From Ornithodoros turicata (lineage: Eukaryota; Arthropoda; Arachnida; Ixodida; Argasidae): DNA of 64,000 bases. A program made the translations under genes and the position numbers. The DNA is taken from assembly GCF_037126465.1 (NCBI RefSeq), contig NC_088201.1:189684031-189748030 (forward strand), read 5' to 3'. Shown piece after piece: positions 10,972 through 22,147 of this stretch (the first letter of the stretch is position 1; each line of letters starts with the position of its first letter). The notes beneath the pieces are model-generated. The model searched no databases, was not told the DNA's origin, and worked only from the letters and a program-made list of their open reading frames with translations.

Positions 10972-12117
10972 TTACTGTTTGCTCCTTGTATTTTTTGCCT
11001 TCCGCTTTTTCCTTTCACTCCGTCTGGGAGTGCTAGGCACGACAACCTCCTTGTCTGATTCCTCTTCCTCTACCAGCGTTTTGTTTCCTTCGTTTTCGGA
11101 CTCTGTCCAGGTGATCGCCGACTCTGGGGTGGTCTCAATCGTTGTAATGGACTCACTGTCCGACTCTTCCGTTGTTGACCCCAGAGCCTCAACGGTCTCT
11201 GGAACAACATTCGTTTTCTCATCTTGTGGAAAATCTGTTTCGTGCTCTTTACTTTCTACCGGATGTTGTACGACATCCGCTACTTCCAAATCATTTCCCT
11301 GCTGCGCTCAATTTTCGTTTCGCTCGCTTGCAGCCTCCTCCACGTCCCCGCTTGTTTCTCCCGTCTTTTCAGACTCTTTCCTTTCATCCATTCCGAAGCC
11401 AAGTTTGGGGAAACCATTTTTATCTAACCAAAAGCTTCTTGTAGGGTCATCCTCAACTTCCCTGGTCACCTGTGCCGCCTTTACACCCCATGCGGCTGGT
11501 CCCTTACGCCCAACAACCTTGTTTGCTTGCTTTTGTTCACACTCGCAGTCCCCTTCAGTCATCTTACCACAACCTCTGCATTTGCTTGCTTGGCAGTCCC
11601 TTGCCACATGGGATGCCGCTTCGCCCCTCACACATCGTTTTTCTACCCCACTGTAGAAACATTCGGCCCGCACTTTTCTTACGGTCATGAAATTCGGCAC
11701 GGCCGTGCTCATTTCCATGAGCACCAACCGACTGCCGCTTTCACAGTCTGAATGTTCTCCAGACAACATCTCCCGCTTAGTTTTTATTACTTTCCGATAC
11801 TCGCTCAGCGCAGCCTCTAGCTCAGTATCGGGAAAGTCAATTGGGTATCTGTAAACAGTCACCCTTTTCACCTTGGAATCCAGCGGCCACAATTCAACCT
11901 CTTTTCCGCCGATCTTCAGTTTCCCTTGTTCCTTTAACAACCTAGCTCCATCGAGATTGTGCAACACCACCTCATAGAAACCTTCGCCAAGTGCTTGGCC
12001 TCCTCGTATGAGGCCGGGTGCCACTACTTTAGCTGCCGCTAAGACCTCTTTCAAGAAGCACCCAATTGGGGCCTTCACCTTGAAAGCGAAGGGCCGTTCA
12101 ACGGCCACCTCGTCCAT
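10972..12117 (-). pseudogene. B ORF1 (Tx1-like nucleic-acid-binding protein), one frameshift
   Basis: The ATG at 12117 opens 269 codons. The N-terminal half (about residues 1-150) aligns by eye with M ORF1 (GQALGEGFYEVVL against VQALGRGRHEVEV; AVPNFMTVRKVRAECFYSGV against PVPNFLRIAQWTVQAEYTGV). A Cys-rich region follows at about residues 155-195 (C-V-R-G-E..HVARDC, CRGCGKMTEGDCEC). After a break near 11300, 105 more codons are acidic (EEEESDKEVV) and end with the basic stretch RRSERKKRKAKNTRSK, which could act as a nuclear signal. It lies downstream of the long B leader and upstream of ORF2. Confidence 0.7.
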
Positions 12118-12747
12118 GACTCGTTATTTCAACTCTTTCTTTCTTCAAGCTTATAACGCACACACTTATATGAGCTAAAATTACACCTCAAGTAACCCAA
12201 GGGAGCGAAATATTTACATTGGAAAAGTTAACAGTACATGTTTATTACAGCCAATCAGTGAGCGCGTCCGTTGGCGGACCTGTGAGAAGCCAACCGATCG
12301 GCGGCGGCCCGATGAGAAACCCTCTCGGTCGCCCGAATGCTAAAGGTTGGAATCACCCGTGCGAGCAATGCTAACACCCGCTGAATGCTGCCTAAGCAAC
12401 AAGAGAAATAACTAAGTAACTGAGAGGAACATTAAATGCAAACGGTTACATCTTCAGGCAGACTTGTTCTGAATGTTAAATTATATACAGGAACTTAAGG
12501 CATGCAGGAGAGCACGCCACCGAACGTTGGAAGTTAGCGGATAGTGCGCTAAAGAGCGCCTAAAAATTGCACTGATTTGGAATGAAATCTTGAGGCTCAA
12601 TAACTCGACACTACTTGTTAGTAGCAAATGCTATCCCCTAATGGTTTCTTACCGGAACTCCCTCGAAGAGGAGCACACGGTAAAAAGACTCAATGCACAC
12701 GCGCACAGCAAAACAGCAGCGATTTCCCAACATGTTTAAGCGGTACT
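12118..12747 (-). promoter_or_regulatory. 5' leader of Tx1-like element B
   Basis: About 630 bp without an ORF, from the terminal AGTACCGC to the ORF1 ATG. The first 310 bp recur as element X. They contain a TATATAA-like motif (about 12473) followed 20-30 bp later by the end of the shared block. An internal promoter is expected for such leaders, but its function here is inference. The second half is GC-richer, with TTGGCGG- and CGATCGG-type motifs. Confidence 0.45.
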
Positions 12748-14195
12748 CATGTATCGCAAACTGATACTGATGGAACACCTATTAGAGAGGTGTCCATCTC
12801 CTAAAATTTGGCAGAGCCCTACTAATAAAACCTATAACCCAAATATTCCCTCAATGTTTGCGACCGGGTCTCCGGAGATTCCCGTTGCTGTTCTCGCACC
12901 TGGAGGGCAACTAAATGCCAAAGTTCCTAGTATTCCGCCATGCCTCCTGTGCCCACAGGCTCCCCAGTCGCGCCGTAAAGGCGGACCGATGGGGGAGCCG
13001 CGTGGTAATGATAAGACCAATTGCCCTACAATTCCCCTTTTCCCATTTATTAGCCTTACGCATTACTCGATTAATGAAGTTTGAATTTGATGATGCCATG
13101 TTCGGCTTTGAAACCGGGACTGCCAGTCTCTTTTATAAGCTTCTTCCCCCAACCTCACATATTCCCTGCTTAGCCATAATCTAACGTAAAAACGTAAGTG
13201 AGCCCTTTTAGATTGAAGTATTTTTTTACCTCCCCCCAGATCCTTGCAGCGGTCATGCATTCGAAAATCGCATTCCTTACCGTCTCTGGGGACCGACAGG
13301 CAATGCAAGTTCCATCTGATGATTTTTTTCCAGTTCCCTAACCGGGATGACTTCATGAGCGATTTTCCACATCAAACTCTTTCTTGAATCCTCAACCCAA
13401 AAACGTGAAATTCTGCGCCACGCTTGAGGCACGAGTTTACTTTCCGCTGAGTCTTCCTCTTTAGTCCTTAGAACCCCGTAAATTTCGTTAGCCTTCAGGT
13501 TTGGGTAATCCAACTCCTTGTTTATTTCTTTCAATTCCCTGACCGTATATTTGCTAATTTTATACGTCCATGGGAGATAGGCGAACTTGGCTCCTGAAAT
13601 TTCCACTCTCCCAGGTATGAACCACCCTATTGCGTAGCCCATCAAAAATTTAGTTATCTCTTCTGCCAAACACTCTCATTCCAAACAATTATAAATTCCC
13701 CTTAGCAAGTGAGCTCTGTTCAGTGTTTCTAGGTCCGGTATTTCTACCCAGCCTTTATCTCTGCTGAGCATCATTTTTTTTCTGACTTATCCACTGAGTC
13801 CGCCCCTTCCTACAAAAATTGGAAGATTAACTGTCTCATTTTGGTGAGAACCTCTTTTTTGACTGCATGTACCCCAAATAAATAAGCCCATTTTGGAATG
13901 ATGAATGTGCTTATTATTCTTGCTGGCGTGAGGAGTGGGACACTTGCCCCTCCAACTTTATCTAGTTTTTCTTTACATTCTTTTAATTTCAATTTCCCAT
14001 TACTCTCTGCTACTCCCATTTTGTTGTAATATATTCCCAGAATTTTTTATTTCTTCTTGTATTTTGACCCCGATATCCCTTCTTGGCTGTAATCCTCCTA
14101 CGTACATGCAGGAGGATTTTGTTCTGTTTATTTCCGCTCCACCAACTTTCCCCCAGTTTTCAACCGTTTTTAGTGCTTCCTCGGCCGAAGCCCAG
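12748..14195 (-). mobile_element. Element A: 3' part of a Tx1-like retrotransposon, head-to-tail with B
   Basis: It begins in the RT palm/thumb (VGGAEINRTKSSCMYVGG at about 14150-14100) and runs through the C-terminal region to a 3' untranslated segment (about 13062-12748). Its last base is directly followed by AGTACCGC, the start of element B, in the same orientation. It is 5'-truncated at about 14195, next to a short tagtgcg-type repeat and element F. Confidence 0.65.
13063..14195 (-). pseudogene. A ORF2 C-terminal region (RT thumb and Cys/His end)
   Basis: Broken frames contain RT-connected motifs (INRTKSSCMYVGG; PARIISTFIIPKWAYLFGVHAVKKEVL at 13960-13810) typical of L1/Tx1 ORF2 after the YADD box. 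A tail follows with tryptophan-rich WRRISRFWVEDSRKSLMWKIAHEVIPV and the cluster LHCLSVPRDGKECDF..HDRC, resembling the CCHC-like end of L1/Tx1 ORF2. Frame changes occur near 14010, 13800 and 13340. No catalytic box is present in the retained part. Confidence 0.6.
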
Positions 14196-17065
14196 AAGTA
14201 GTGCGTGTAGTAGTGTAGTGCGTGTAGTAACATGTAGTGCGTGCTGATACACGGTGTGTACATGGTCAATGGCTTTGGCCTTCATAACGTCAGTTGAGTA
14301 GGCTTTCTTGCTTCTGAGGCCAGGAATGTCAAGCCGGACATGTGGGAAAAGTTCCCTCCAGAAAGGGGAGTGCTGTGGCAGGCAGTGAGCCTTGTTGGGA
14401 AGCTGGTTAAGTAGTTTGAGAGCAAGAGTGCCAGGAGCTGTATGAGAGCATTTCTTTAGTGAGGTGAGAATGGAGGATGCAGTGCCGGCTTCATGTAGCC
14501 TAATTAGAGCACGGAGTGAATAGACAACAGCTTGATGTTCAAGAGGTAGAGCGGAGGCTTCGATGAGGGTGTCATTCACGTTGGAGAAGGATGGTATTCC
14601 TAGGGCTACTCTTAGGTCAGCTCTCTGAAAGCGATTAAGTTGTCGCCAGCCAGTCGGTGAAGGGTCAATGTATGGAAGAGCATAGGCGAGGCGACTGTGG
14701 ATTAGAGCCTTGTATAGAAGGAGGAGGCTGCGTGGATGATTTCCCCAGGAACGGCCACCCATTCGCTTCAAGATGTTGAGGAGAGGGCGACAGGTGCTGA
14801 CCAGATGGTTGACTTGATGGTTACAGAGAAGCCGTGAGTCGAAGTGGACTCCAAGGTATTTAGTGTGGCGAACTGATGGCACAGGAATGTTCCCAAGAGT
14901 TAGGCTGGGGTACCCGTTAGGAAGATGACGGCCAGGTGGAGTGACGGAGAGGGCAGCACTTTTAGACGGAGACAGTTCAAGTCCTTTTAGTGCAAGCTTG
15001 TTAGCAAGGTGGTCAAGAATAGCTTGCGCTGAAGACTGGAGTCTTGTTCTGAAGTGACCAGTGAAGGTTACACAGATGTCATCAGCGTAGATGAGGAAGA
15101 TGGATGTGACTGATGTGTCAGGAAGATCAGAGTGAATGTCGGCGAGTGCGAGGTTGAAGAGGATGGGGGAGAGAACCCCTCCCCGCGGTACTCCTTTGGT
15201 AATGAGTCGGGTAGTGCTAAGTTGACCAGAGACTGCGACGTTGAAGGTGCGGTTGGTGAGATAGGCAGTGAGGTAGGCCAGGAGCCTGCCATTGACTTGA
15301 TGCCTTGCAAGGGCGTCGTAGATGGGCTGATGACTAAGGTTATCAAACGCTTGCTTAGCGTCCAGAAAAAGGACAAGGGAGAGGTTGCGGTCAGCGAAGG
15401 CTTGTTGTAGCTTGGCGGAGAGAGCGAGGAGGGCTGCGGCAGTAGTGCGTCGTTCCCTGTATGCACACAGGTGATCGGGTAGCGCTGATGTACTTTCGAG
15501 AAGCCAGACGAGTCTACGTTGGACCATACGTTCCAGTACCTTGCCAACAGCAGAGGTAAGGGCAATGGTGCGGAAATTGTTGAGGGTGGAAGGGGTCTTT
15601 CTGTGCTTGGGAATGGGAATGATGTGAGCATGTTTCCAGCTCGGAGGTATGCAGGAAGTGGCCCACATGTCATTGTAGTAGTCTAGCAGCTGCAGAAGGG
15701 CAGGACCCTCTAAGTTCTTTAGCATTTGGTAATTGATTCCATCAGCTCCAGGGGCGGATTTCCGCTTGCAGCGGGATAAGGCATGCTTCAGTTCACGTAG
15801 AGAGAAGGGGTCATCAGTGGGCTGCGTAGGATGTGAGCCTGTGGGGGTGAAGGGGTCAAGAGGGTGTGGTGGCAGAGTGGAGGTGGAGAGAGTGTCGGCA
15901 AAGTCACTTGCAAGCTGTTGTGAAGTCTGTCCCACAGCCAAAGCGAGTGAAGGCAGAGTCTTGGACGGAGTGGGGAGACCATCAAGGGACTTGATGACTT
16001 TCCAGATGGAGGCAGTCGTAGAGTGTGGCGTGAGAGATTGGGTGAACTGGTGCCATTCGTGTCGACGGAGACGAAGAGCATAACGTCTGAAGGCAGCTGA
16101 GACCTTGTTGTATGCAGTGCGATGGCCAGGTGAGCCAGTACCGAGTAGCAGCCTCTGAGCCCTTCTTCTGGCTGCTCGTAGAGACAGGAATTTCAAGTTT
16201 GGTCGTGGCTGCTTGGCTGAGAGGAGGACTGTCTTAGTCGCGCGTCGAACAGCTGTAGTGATGGCTTCGAGAATGTGGTCTGAAGAGGATAGCTCGTTGG
16301 TGATGGTTCTGAAGAGGTCCCAGTTGGTGACATGATATTGACGTTCAGAGGGAGAGGCTGAGCAGGAGGGAAATATCCTGATGGGGTAGTGATCAGAGCC
16401 CCAGGCGTCAGGGTCAGTCTTCCAGTGTAGGGACATGTTAGGGGAGCTGCGAGTGACATCAATGGCACTGGTGTAGTTAGGAGGGCAGAAGTAGGTGGGA
16501 GAGCCGTCATTGAGGAGTGCAAGTTGAGAGGAGTCGAGCCATTGAGCCATCCTGTTTCCGTTGCGACAGCTGCGGCGGCTGCCCCATAGGCTGTGTTTTG
16601 CGTTGATGTTCCCCCCTATTATAAGAGGACCGGGACAGAGTTGGAGGATCTTGTCAAAAGGTCGTGTGTCAAGGGTGGTGTCGTCGAAACAGTAGAAGGG
16701 GACAAGGAAGGTAACTGTCTGTTTGTCTTTGTTTGTCTGTTTGTCTGTCTGTCTTGTATTTTACAAGCGGCAAATTCGGCGGCGTTACTGCACAGATGGG
16801 ATACGTCGACCGGGGACTGAATAAGGTCTTTGCGGACAAAGACTGATGCTGGAGAGCGGCCATCCGGTTGCTTGGATAATGAGTGATACCCAATGTAAGG
16901 GGCAAGACGAAAGTGTTTATTGATCATAGCTTCTTGTATGAGTAGAGCTTCAAAATTGTTCTTGGAAAGTTCACTTTTAAGATCACTGCATTTGTTGCTG
17001 AGGCCACGAGCATTCCACTGGAGCACCCGCGGCAGAAGGGGCAGGAGTGTGTTGTGTGACGCCAT
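14160..17065 (-). pseudogene. F ORF2: APE and reverse transcriptase; 796-codon open frame after one frameshift
   Basis: The ATG at 17065 gives VLQWNARGLSNK and IQEAMINK, then a frameshift at a (GTCT/GTTT)n microsatellite (16715-16756). The second frame (about 16610-14160) has GGNINAKHSLWGS, where the usual GDFN Asp is read as Asn, then DAWGSDHYPIRI. The RT shows SAPGADGINYQMLK, NFRTIALTS, KGVPRGGVLSPILFN and the intact box IYADDICVTF (about 15085). The thumb (HTKYLGVHFDSRLL) and a connector follow, ending in repeat-derived codons. No RNase H. The changed APE residue and the frameshift argue against activity. Confidence 0.85.
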
Positions 17066-18850
17066 GATGGTCAGTAGGAAGTCGGCAGTGAAGCGATGGG
17101 AGGAAGGTCAAAGTTCAGGAGAGGAAGCTGAGGATGGAGCCCTCAAGTGGGATGACGAGGGTGATGGTATCCCACCATGCTTGGGGAATACCAGGCCACT
17201 GGAGGAGGGCACGGAGGGCAGAGAAGGCAAGTCTTATGAATGTCACAGACAAAGAGGGGGACAGCAGGGGCGGAGGTTTCATAGCAAGTGGCTGTGATAG
17301 CAGGAGTGTCAAGATGAGCAGCAGGTTGCAAGGAGTCTGTAGTGGCATGGTGACTGCTGTTGTGACTGGTAGTCGAAGGGGCAGGCGAGTGAGCAGCTTG
17401 CATAGCGGAGCTGGAGGTGGTCCGAGAACCAGAGGCAGAAGAGGCTGAGGGGCTCTGTCTCGCAGAGCCCTGGTTGACGTTGGAGGAGGCGGAGGTGTTG
17501 TGGTTAACAGTGTTCGAGCTGGTTTTCCTTTCGTCACGAGTGGCTTTCCGAGCCTCCTGAGTACTGTCATTATGCTTGGCACTGTAATGGTAAGCAGCAG
17601 TCTCTGATTGCTTGACAGGGCAGGATGGATCGGAGGCTGAGTGGGGTTCACCACAGTTGATGCATTTAAGGGATGCTGGGTTAGGACAAGTGGTGGTGGC
17701 GTACTCACCAGAGCATTTGAAGCACGAGTTTTTTCGCTGGCAGTTCACACCAACGTGGGCTAACGGCCACACCGCTGACACTGTGTTGGTCGATCACGAA
17801 ATTCAAAAACTGAAAACTTCACTTTCCCAAGATGCACTGCTTTACGTAGTGGTCCCCTTTCAAAGCACAAACACACTAGGATGCTGTTTTTGCCGTGGCG
17901 GCGGGCACTGAGCACAGGAATGTCGGATTGAACGCACTGAAGGATATCCTCATCGGCGAAAGAGGTATCTTTGACACGAATGAGACGTTTTGTGACTTTG
18001 CGTGACTGTGGCACGAAGGCAAAAACTGAAACGCTGCACAGGTGGGTAAGCTGAAGAAGCTTGTTGACACCGCCGATGGTTTTTACATCAACACCGACGA
18101 TGTTTCGAGTACTATTAACACGCACTTCACTCACTTCATTAGGCGCCTCAGAGTCAAGGAACATTTCCAATTTACGTACAGGAAAAGAGACAGAGGTGTC
18201 TCGGTGAGTGGGGCGGAATAATACGATGCGAGAACTCACACGCTGAGACCCAGAAGAGAATGCACTAGTGACTGTGGAGCCACTATCACTACCACTGCTG
18301 CTGTGGCGACCTCGGTGTCGTAGTCGTTTACGCTGACGAGCTGGAAGCTCGAAGTCTTCATTGTTTATCTCACTCATAGAATAGTCGTCTTCAGAAAACG
18401 ACCGGAAATCCGTGTCAGTAGTCAGATCTGGGCTGGAACGGACGGGGGAGGCTGTTGATGAAGTGACAAGAGGCTGTGAACCAGCTGGCGATGTTGACAA
18501 GTTGGCTCGTACGACTAGGGCTGCCGCTTGTAGCGTGTGAAGACGGGACGACACCTGTTCTTCCAGGTGAGCAGGCAGTTTAGAGGTCTCAGGACTAAAA
18601 TTCGAGTCGAGAGGCGCAGGATAGTAGCGGAGCGAAGGCCAGACAAACGGTCCAGACGCGCCGCGAAGCGGTTTGCGCACAGCAGAGACGCAGGCCGAGG
18701 AGGAGCGCTACGAAAGCACGTCCGCTCCCAGGAGAAGAATGACCCGTTGGCAGAAAAGGAAGTGCGAAAAGCCGTCCTTCCACTCTGAAGGTTGGAGGAG
18801 GACCTTAGACCAGGCCCCTCCAGCTCTAACTTCCACAAGGAAGATGCGCT
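14196..18850 (-). mobile_element. Element F: I-type non-LTR retrotransposon with a long open ORF2 frame
   Basis: It contains ORF1 (18680-17115) and ORF2 (17065-14160) on the minus strand. The 3' side ends in a tagtgcg-type repeat (14196-14262) against element A without RNase H, so the copy is probably 3'-truncated. The 5' limit is uncertain; GC-rich leader-like DNA extends to at least 18850. Despite two frameshifts it keeps a 796-codon uninterrupted frame, which suggests a younger insertion than E1 or H. Confidence 0.8.
17115..18680 (-). pseudogene. F ORF1 (gag-like, three zinc knuckles), frameshifted
   Basis: The N-terminal 110 residues are Ser/Pro-rich. Then come RQRKRLRHRGR and a conserved core (PVRKLEMFLDSEAPNEVSEVRVN, VGVDVKTIGGVNKLLQL, RLIRVKDTSF, VHLGKVKFSVFEF). 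The first knuckle CQRCGR is split by a frameshift near 17770. The next frame supplies CQRKNSCFKC and CINCGEPHSASDPSC, followed by VKQSETAAYHYSAKHNDSTQEARKA, which matches the E1 and H counterparts. A hydrophobic tail (FIRLAFSALRALL...LVIPLEGSILSFL) is read in yet another frame near 17230-17115. This is the family member that defines the ORF1 order in E1, F and H. Confidence 0.75.
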
Positions 18851-19100
18851 CTAGTGCGAGGATGTTGTAAGAGGAGGAGTGCGGATGGGGTAGTTGGTTC
18901 GCTACGCCCTCGCGATAGATGGCACTGAAGGGAGCAGCCACGTGACGCCTCACCTCATTCCCTCCCTCGTCTGCCCCTCCTCTCCCGTCCTCCTCCTGCC
19001 GTCTTTCCCCTGCTGTCCCTACGCCGGGCGCGCCGGCTGTCCGCGCGCCTATTGGTGCTTTGAAATATGATACAGGCCATGGGGTATGCTTTACACATTT

Positions 19101-19424
19101 ATTCACATTGAGATTATTCTTTCAAACATAGAACATCATTATCATCCATCTCGAAAATAACAGTGGTATTAACAAATTAAAACTCAAGCCAGACATCAAG
19201 GAATGGGACAGAGAAGGTAGACACATTAGAAAAAATGTGCGCGTACGATCCACAAGCAACAAAACACGCAAACAGCGTCGCGCGAGAGTTACAAAATGCA
19301 ATCTTGAGAGGGTGTGTATGCTACCATGTGCAAGGAAGAAGAGATTGGTAGCTACAATATAGCTAAGCACTTCTAATGATACTGTATGGATCACACATGA
19401 TCGAAGTGAACTGTGGTGAGCACG
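19101..19424. other. AT-rich stretch between element F and the P-like transposase
   Basis: No convincing gene is seen. It probably includes 3' flanking or untranslated DNA of the P-like transposase on the minus strand. A TTTATTCACATTGAG segment near 19097 and short A/T runs are the only features noted. Confidence 0.3.
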
Positions 19425-21900
19425 TTACAGTTTTGTAGCCTTTCTGGCTGAAGCTGTGCGCTTGGCAGAACGTGCTTTCTGTAGGCCACGGTTCTGTACA
19501 CGAAGGTGCCACAACAGTCTAAGGCGGCAGAACATCAAAACGAAGTGTTCTTTGAACGTTTCGCTGCAGAATGCAGTGCTGAAAGTGCCATCATTTATGT
19601 GCCGAAAAAGATAATTTAGCACGGCTTTACTGTTTATCGATGTGGTGATGTTTTGTAAAAATAACGTGTTCGTGCTCACTACAATTTCAAGACAGGTTTC
19701 TGAGGGTAATGTCACCCCTCCAAACAATTCTCCAGGAACATCCTCAGCGCTGAAGAGAGACAAAAACTGTCTCTGCGACTCTAAGCTCTGATCTCCTGAA
19801 CAGAGGGTATGGGAGCAGGTGGCACATGGTGGCTTCATGAGAAATATGTGAACAATACGTCCAGACAAATATTAATAGACATTTTCTTCGATTACCCTCT
19901 TGTCACCTGTAAGGACCTCGGCAGTCCCAGAGTCAACATCACCTAGCAAGTCCTGACTTAGTTGTTGAGGTTCATCATCCCCAAGAGAAGAAATTGGAGC
20001 TCGCCTCAGCTCTGCGAGCAGCACTGACCTGTCATCCTCGCAGCTTCTCTGACCACTGTGTGTAAACAATTTTCCGATCAGGATGTGCTTGAGCCCTTTT
20101 ACAAACAGAAACACATTCGGTGTTTCATTGCAGCCGTGATGCTGCCTGCACATACCAAATAGGTTCTCAAGCGCATCCTGATTGAGTCTACGAGTCAACA
20201 AGTACTGAAACCCCTAGCTCTGGTGAAGTTCTGACCACAGAAGGATCACTGCAGATATGGTAATTTGCCATCATCTTATAGTATGAGGCTGTCGGGGGGT
20301 GTCGAACTTCCATTTTTTAATTGATTCAAGCTGGGACTTTAGCAGGTCTAGCTGGCCCCTCCGTCTGCTTTGCTTTTGGGGAGAGGGATCTGCAGATAGA
20401 GCAAACATGTATTTTGTGCTTTCTGGCAGTGGGAGCGACACAGCTGAACTGCTCAAAATATCAAAAAGCCGATCCATTGCCTGGCAAAAATCTGCAGTGT
20501 GACTAGCTTCGGCTGGCAAGATGCCAAGTGCTACGAAAGCAAGCAGGGCATTTGCGACAGAGTTGCTCAGAACCTGGGTTGCGTACCGAACTTTCATATT
20601 GCCAAACGGTGTCGGATAAATAGTCGATCCGCCAACTTAGGCACAAACTCTTCTTTGAGAAAGTTGGTGGTCTCGTATAATTGTTTGATGTAGTCCCACC
20701 TGACGGTCTTGTCACCAATTTTAAGGCAGCCTTGTCTAAGGTTATTCCTCGTGCATTTGATCAGGTGAGAAGTGTCGAAAATGAAATAAACTCTTTCGTC
20801 TGCTACAACAAGAAATGGACGTTCAGGCGTTACACCTAATCTCTTTGACAAAGTGACAGTACTCCCACCTTGGTCGCATACCACCCCCTTCACGATTATT
20901 TCAATGGACTTCAATTCCTCGATGAGCTGAAGGACGAGGCGCTCAAGAGGATCTACATCCAACTTGGTTTCCGCAAGCATGAAGGCAATTGGTTGTATCC
21001 ATAATCTCGACAAGCTAGCGAGGACTACTCAAATGCAGTGGAGTACGATCAGACGATCTCTCTGTTCCAGTGTCCGCAAAGTTGCAGTGTCGTGTCATAG
21101 TACAAATGTCTTTTCAAAGATATTTCGTCGAAGAGCAGAACGCACGTACGGTCTTTCACTGCCCACCCTGCCACCTTCTTCTCCAACGCTTGTAGGACTG
21201 TGGTCATTATGCCTGGTTCTATTGCGATATCACCTAGCCACGTACGGAGAGAGGAGACTGACGGTAGTGCTATCAGCCTAGAAAGGTGCCTGTAGGCCCT
21301 GGGACTGTGAAAGTAAAGATTAAGCGCAAAAGGCTTGAAGCTCTCCGGCCACCTTCTCCCATACTTATTTAGAGGTTGTAAGTATAGCTGAACACGAAAA
21401 ATGTCTAAGGCATGCTTGGTAAGGAAGTGAGATGCGTGTGTTACTAGCTCTGCCCTCGAAATATCCTTGACCCGGTCCTGGTGTTGCCTTGCCCTAAACA
21501 GACACGACCTTAGCAGGGAATTCGACGTGCACAGCCTTTTGAGAACACGTGATGTCCGCGATGTGTATTCACGGCGCACCTTGCTCCTAAACAGACGTGG
21601 CGTGTGGCTCACTCCTGCAGAAGAAAAAGCCGGGAGTTATTTTTCATGTGACTTCATTATTTTCCATTCCACTAGCAAAATGATACAAAGATAACTGTAT
21701 GCATCTCTTTAACTTATATTGTAATTTCTTAAATACATGCTGAGGCAGTAGCGCTCACCACGAGTCCCAGGTGTTCTCTGAGGCGATTCTGACTGGGGAG
21801 CAGAGGAATCCAGTGCAGTCACACGTGATGATGTGATAACATCTGAAGTAGACAGCAGAACAGTATTTAAAAAGATGGGGTTATTATTACGAGAAAACAC
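19425..21900 (-). pseudogene. P-element/THAP9-like transposase remnant with a spliceable intron
   Basis: Consecutive minus-strand blocks follow the order of P-element-type transposases: an N-terminal helical region (21612-21250), VLLFDEISLKRHLYYDTTLQ (about 21130), LWIQPIAFMLAETKLD and VKGVVCDQGGSTV (about 21010-20870), DTSHLIKCTRNNLRQG, and finally LTRRLNQDALENLFGMCRQH (about 20200-20140). An upstream exon-like frame (21900 to about 21764) joins in phase across a donor (CGTG/GTGAGC) and an acceptor (TTTTTCTTCTGCAG) at about 21617. Frameshifts near 21040 and 20595 and a break at 20270-20202 suggest a dead copy. The usual N-terminal THAP zinc finger was not found. In active relatives this enzyme cuts and pastes the element. 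Confidence 0.75.
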
Positions 21901-22147
21901 AGAATTCCAAGTTCCCGAAAATCCTAATCCCGAGGAAGAACTTTAACTTTCATTCTTAACAGTGATTTCAGTGAGGAACGGTTTAAAAGCATTTATTCAA
22001 TTGAGGATGATTAAGATAAGTTGTACACACTTAGAGCGGAATGAGAGGGAACAGTTTCCAGCTATTTTTCACAGATTGAACCGGTGTCCTTGAGATCAGA
22101 AAATACGTAAGCTAACGGCCAGGCTACCGAGTTACAGAGACGAACTA
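21901..22147. other. Non-coding stretch right of the P-like transposase
   Basis: AT-rich, with no ORF or recognisable motif. It may be the 5' end of the P-like element or its missing first exon after decay. Confidence 0.25.

Larger units (their letters stand above)
8366..12747 (-). mobile_element. Element B: Tx1/L1-like non-LTR retrotransposon, 5' two-thirds
   Basis: It starts with AGTACCGC at 12747 and has a leader of about 630 bp (12747-12118), ORF1 (12117-10972), and ORF2 with APE and RT, until it is cut at about 8366 within the RT by fragment D. A CR1-like tail (10205-10725) is inserted in the APE domain. Assignment to the Tx1/L1 side rests on the ORF1 layout (one divergent knuckle cluster after a Tx1-type N-terminal domain, as in element M) and on RT wording such as APGPDGLGYGFYSK, AWRPITLLNSDHKIISK and GVRQGCPLSPLLY. 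Its 5' end directly abuts the 3' end of element A in the same orientation. Confidence 0.75.

Noticed and set aside
4985..12747. Terminal inverted repeats of one large DNA transposon (4985-5303 and 12437-12747)
   Set aside because: The right copy is the leader of element B reading inward and the left copy is another leader joined to H3; the interior is a patchwork of unrelated minus-strand fragments.
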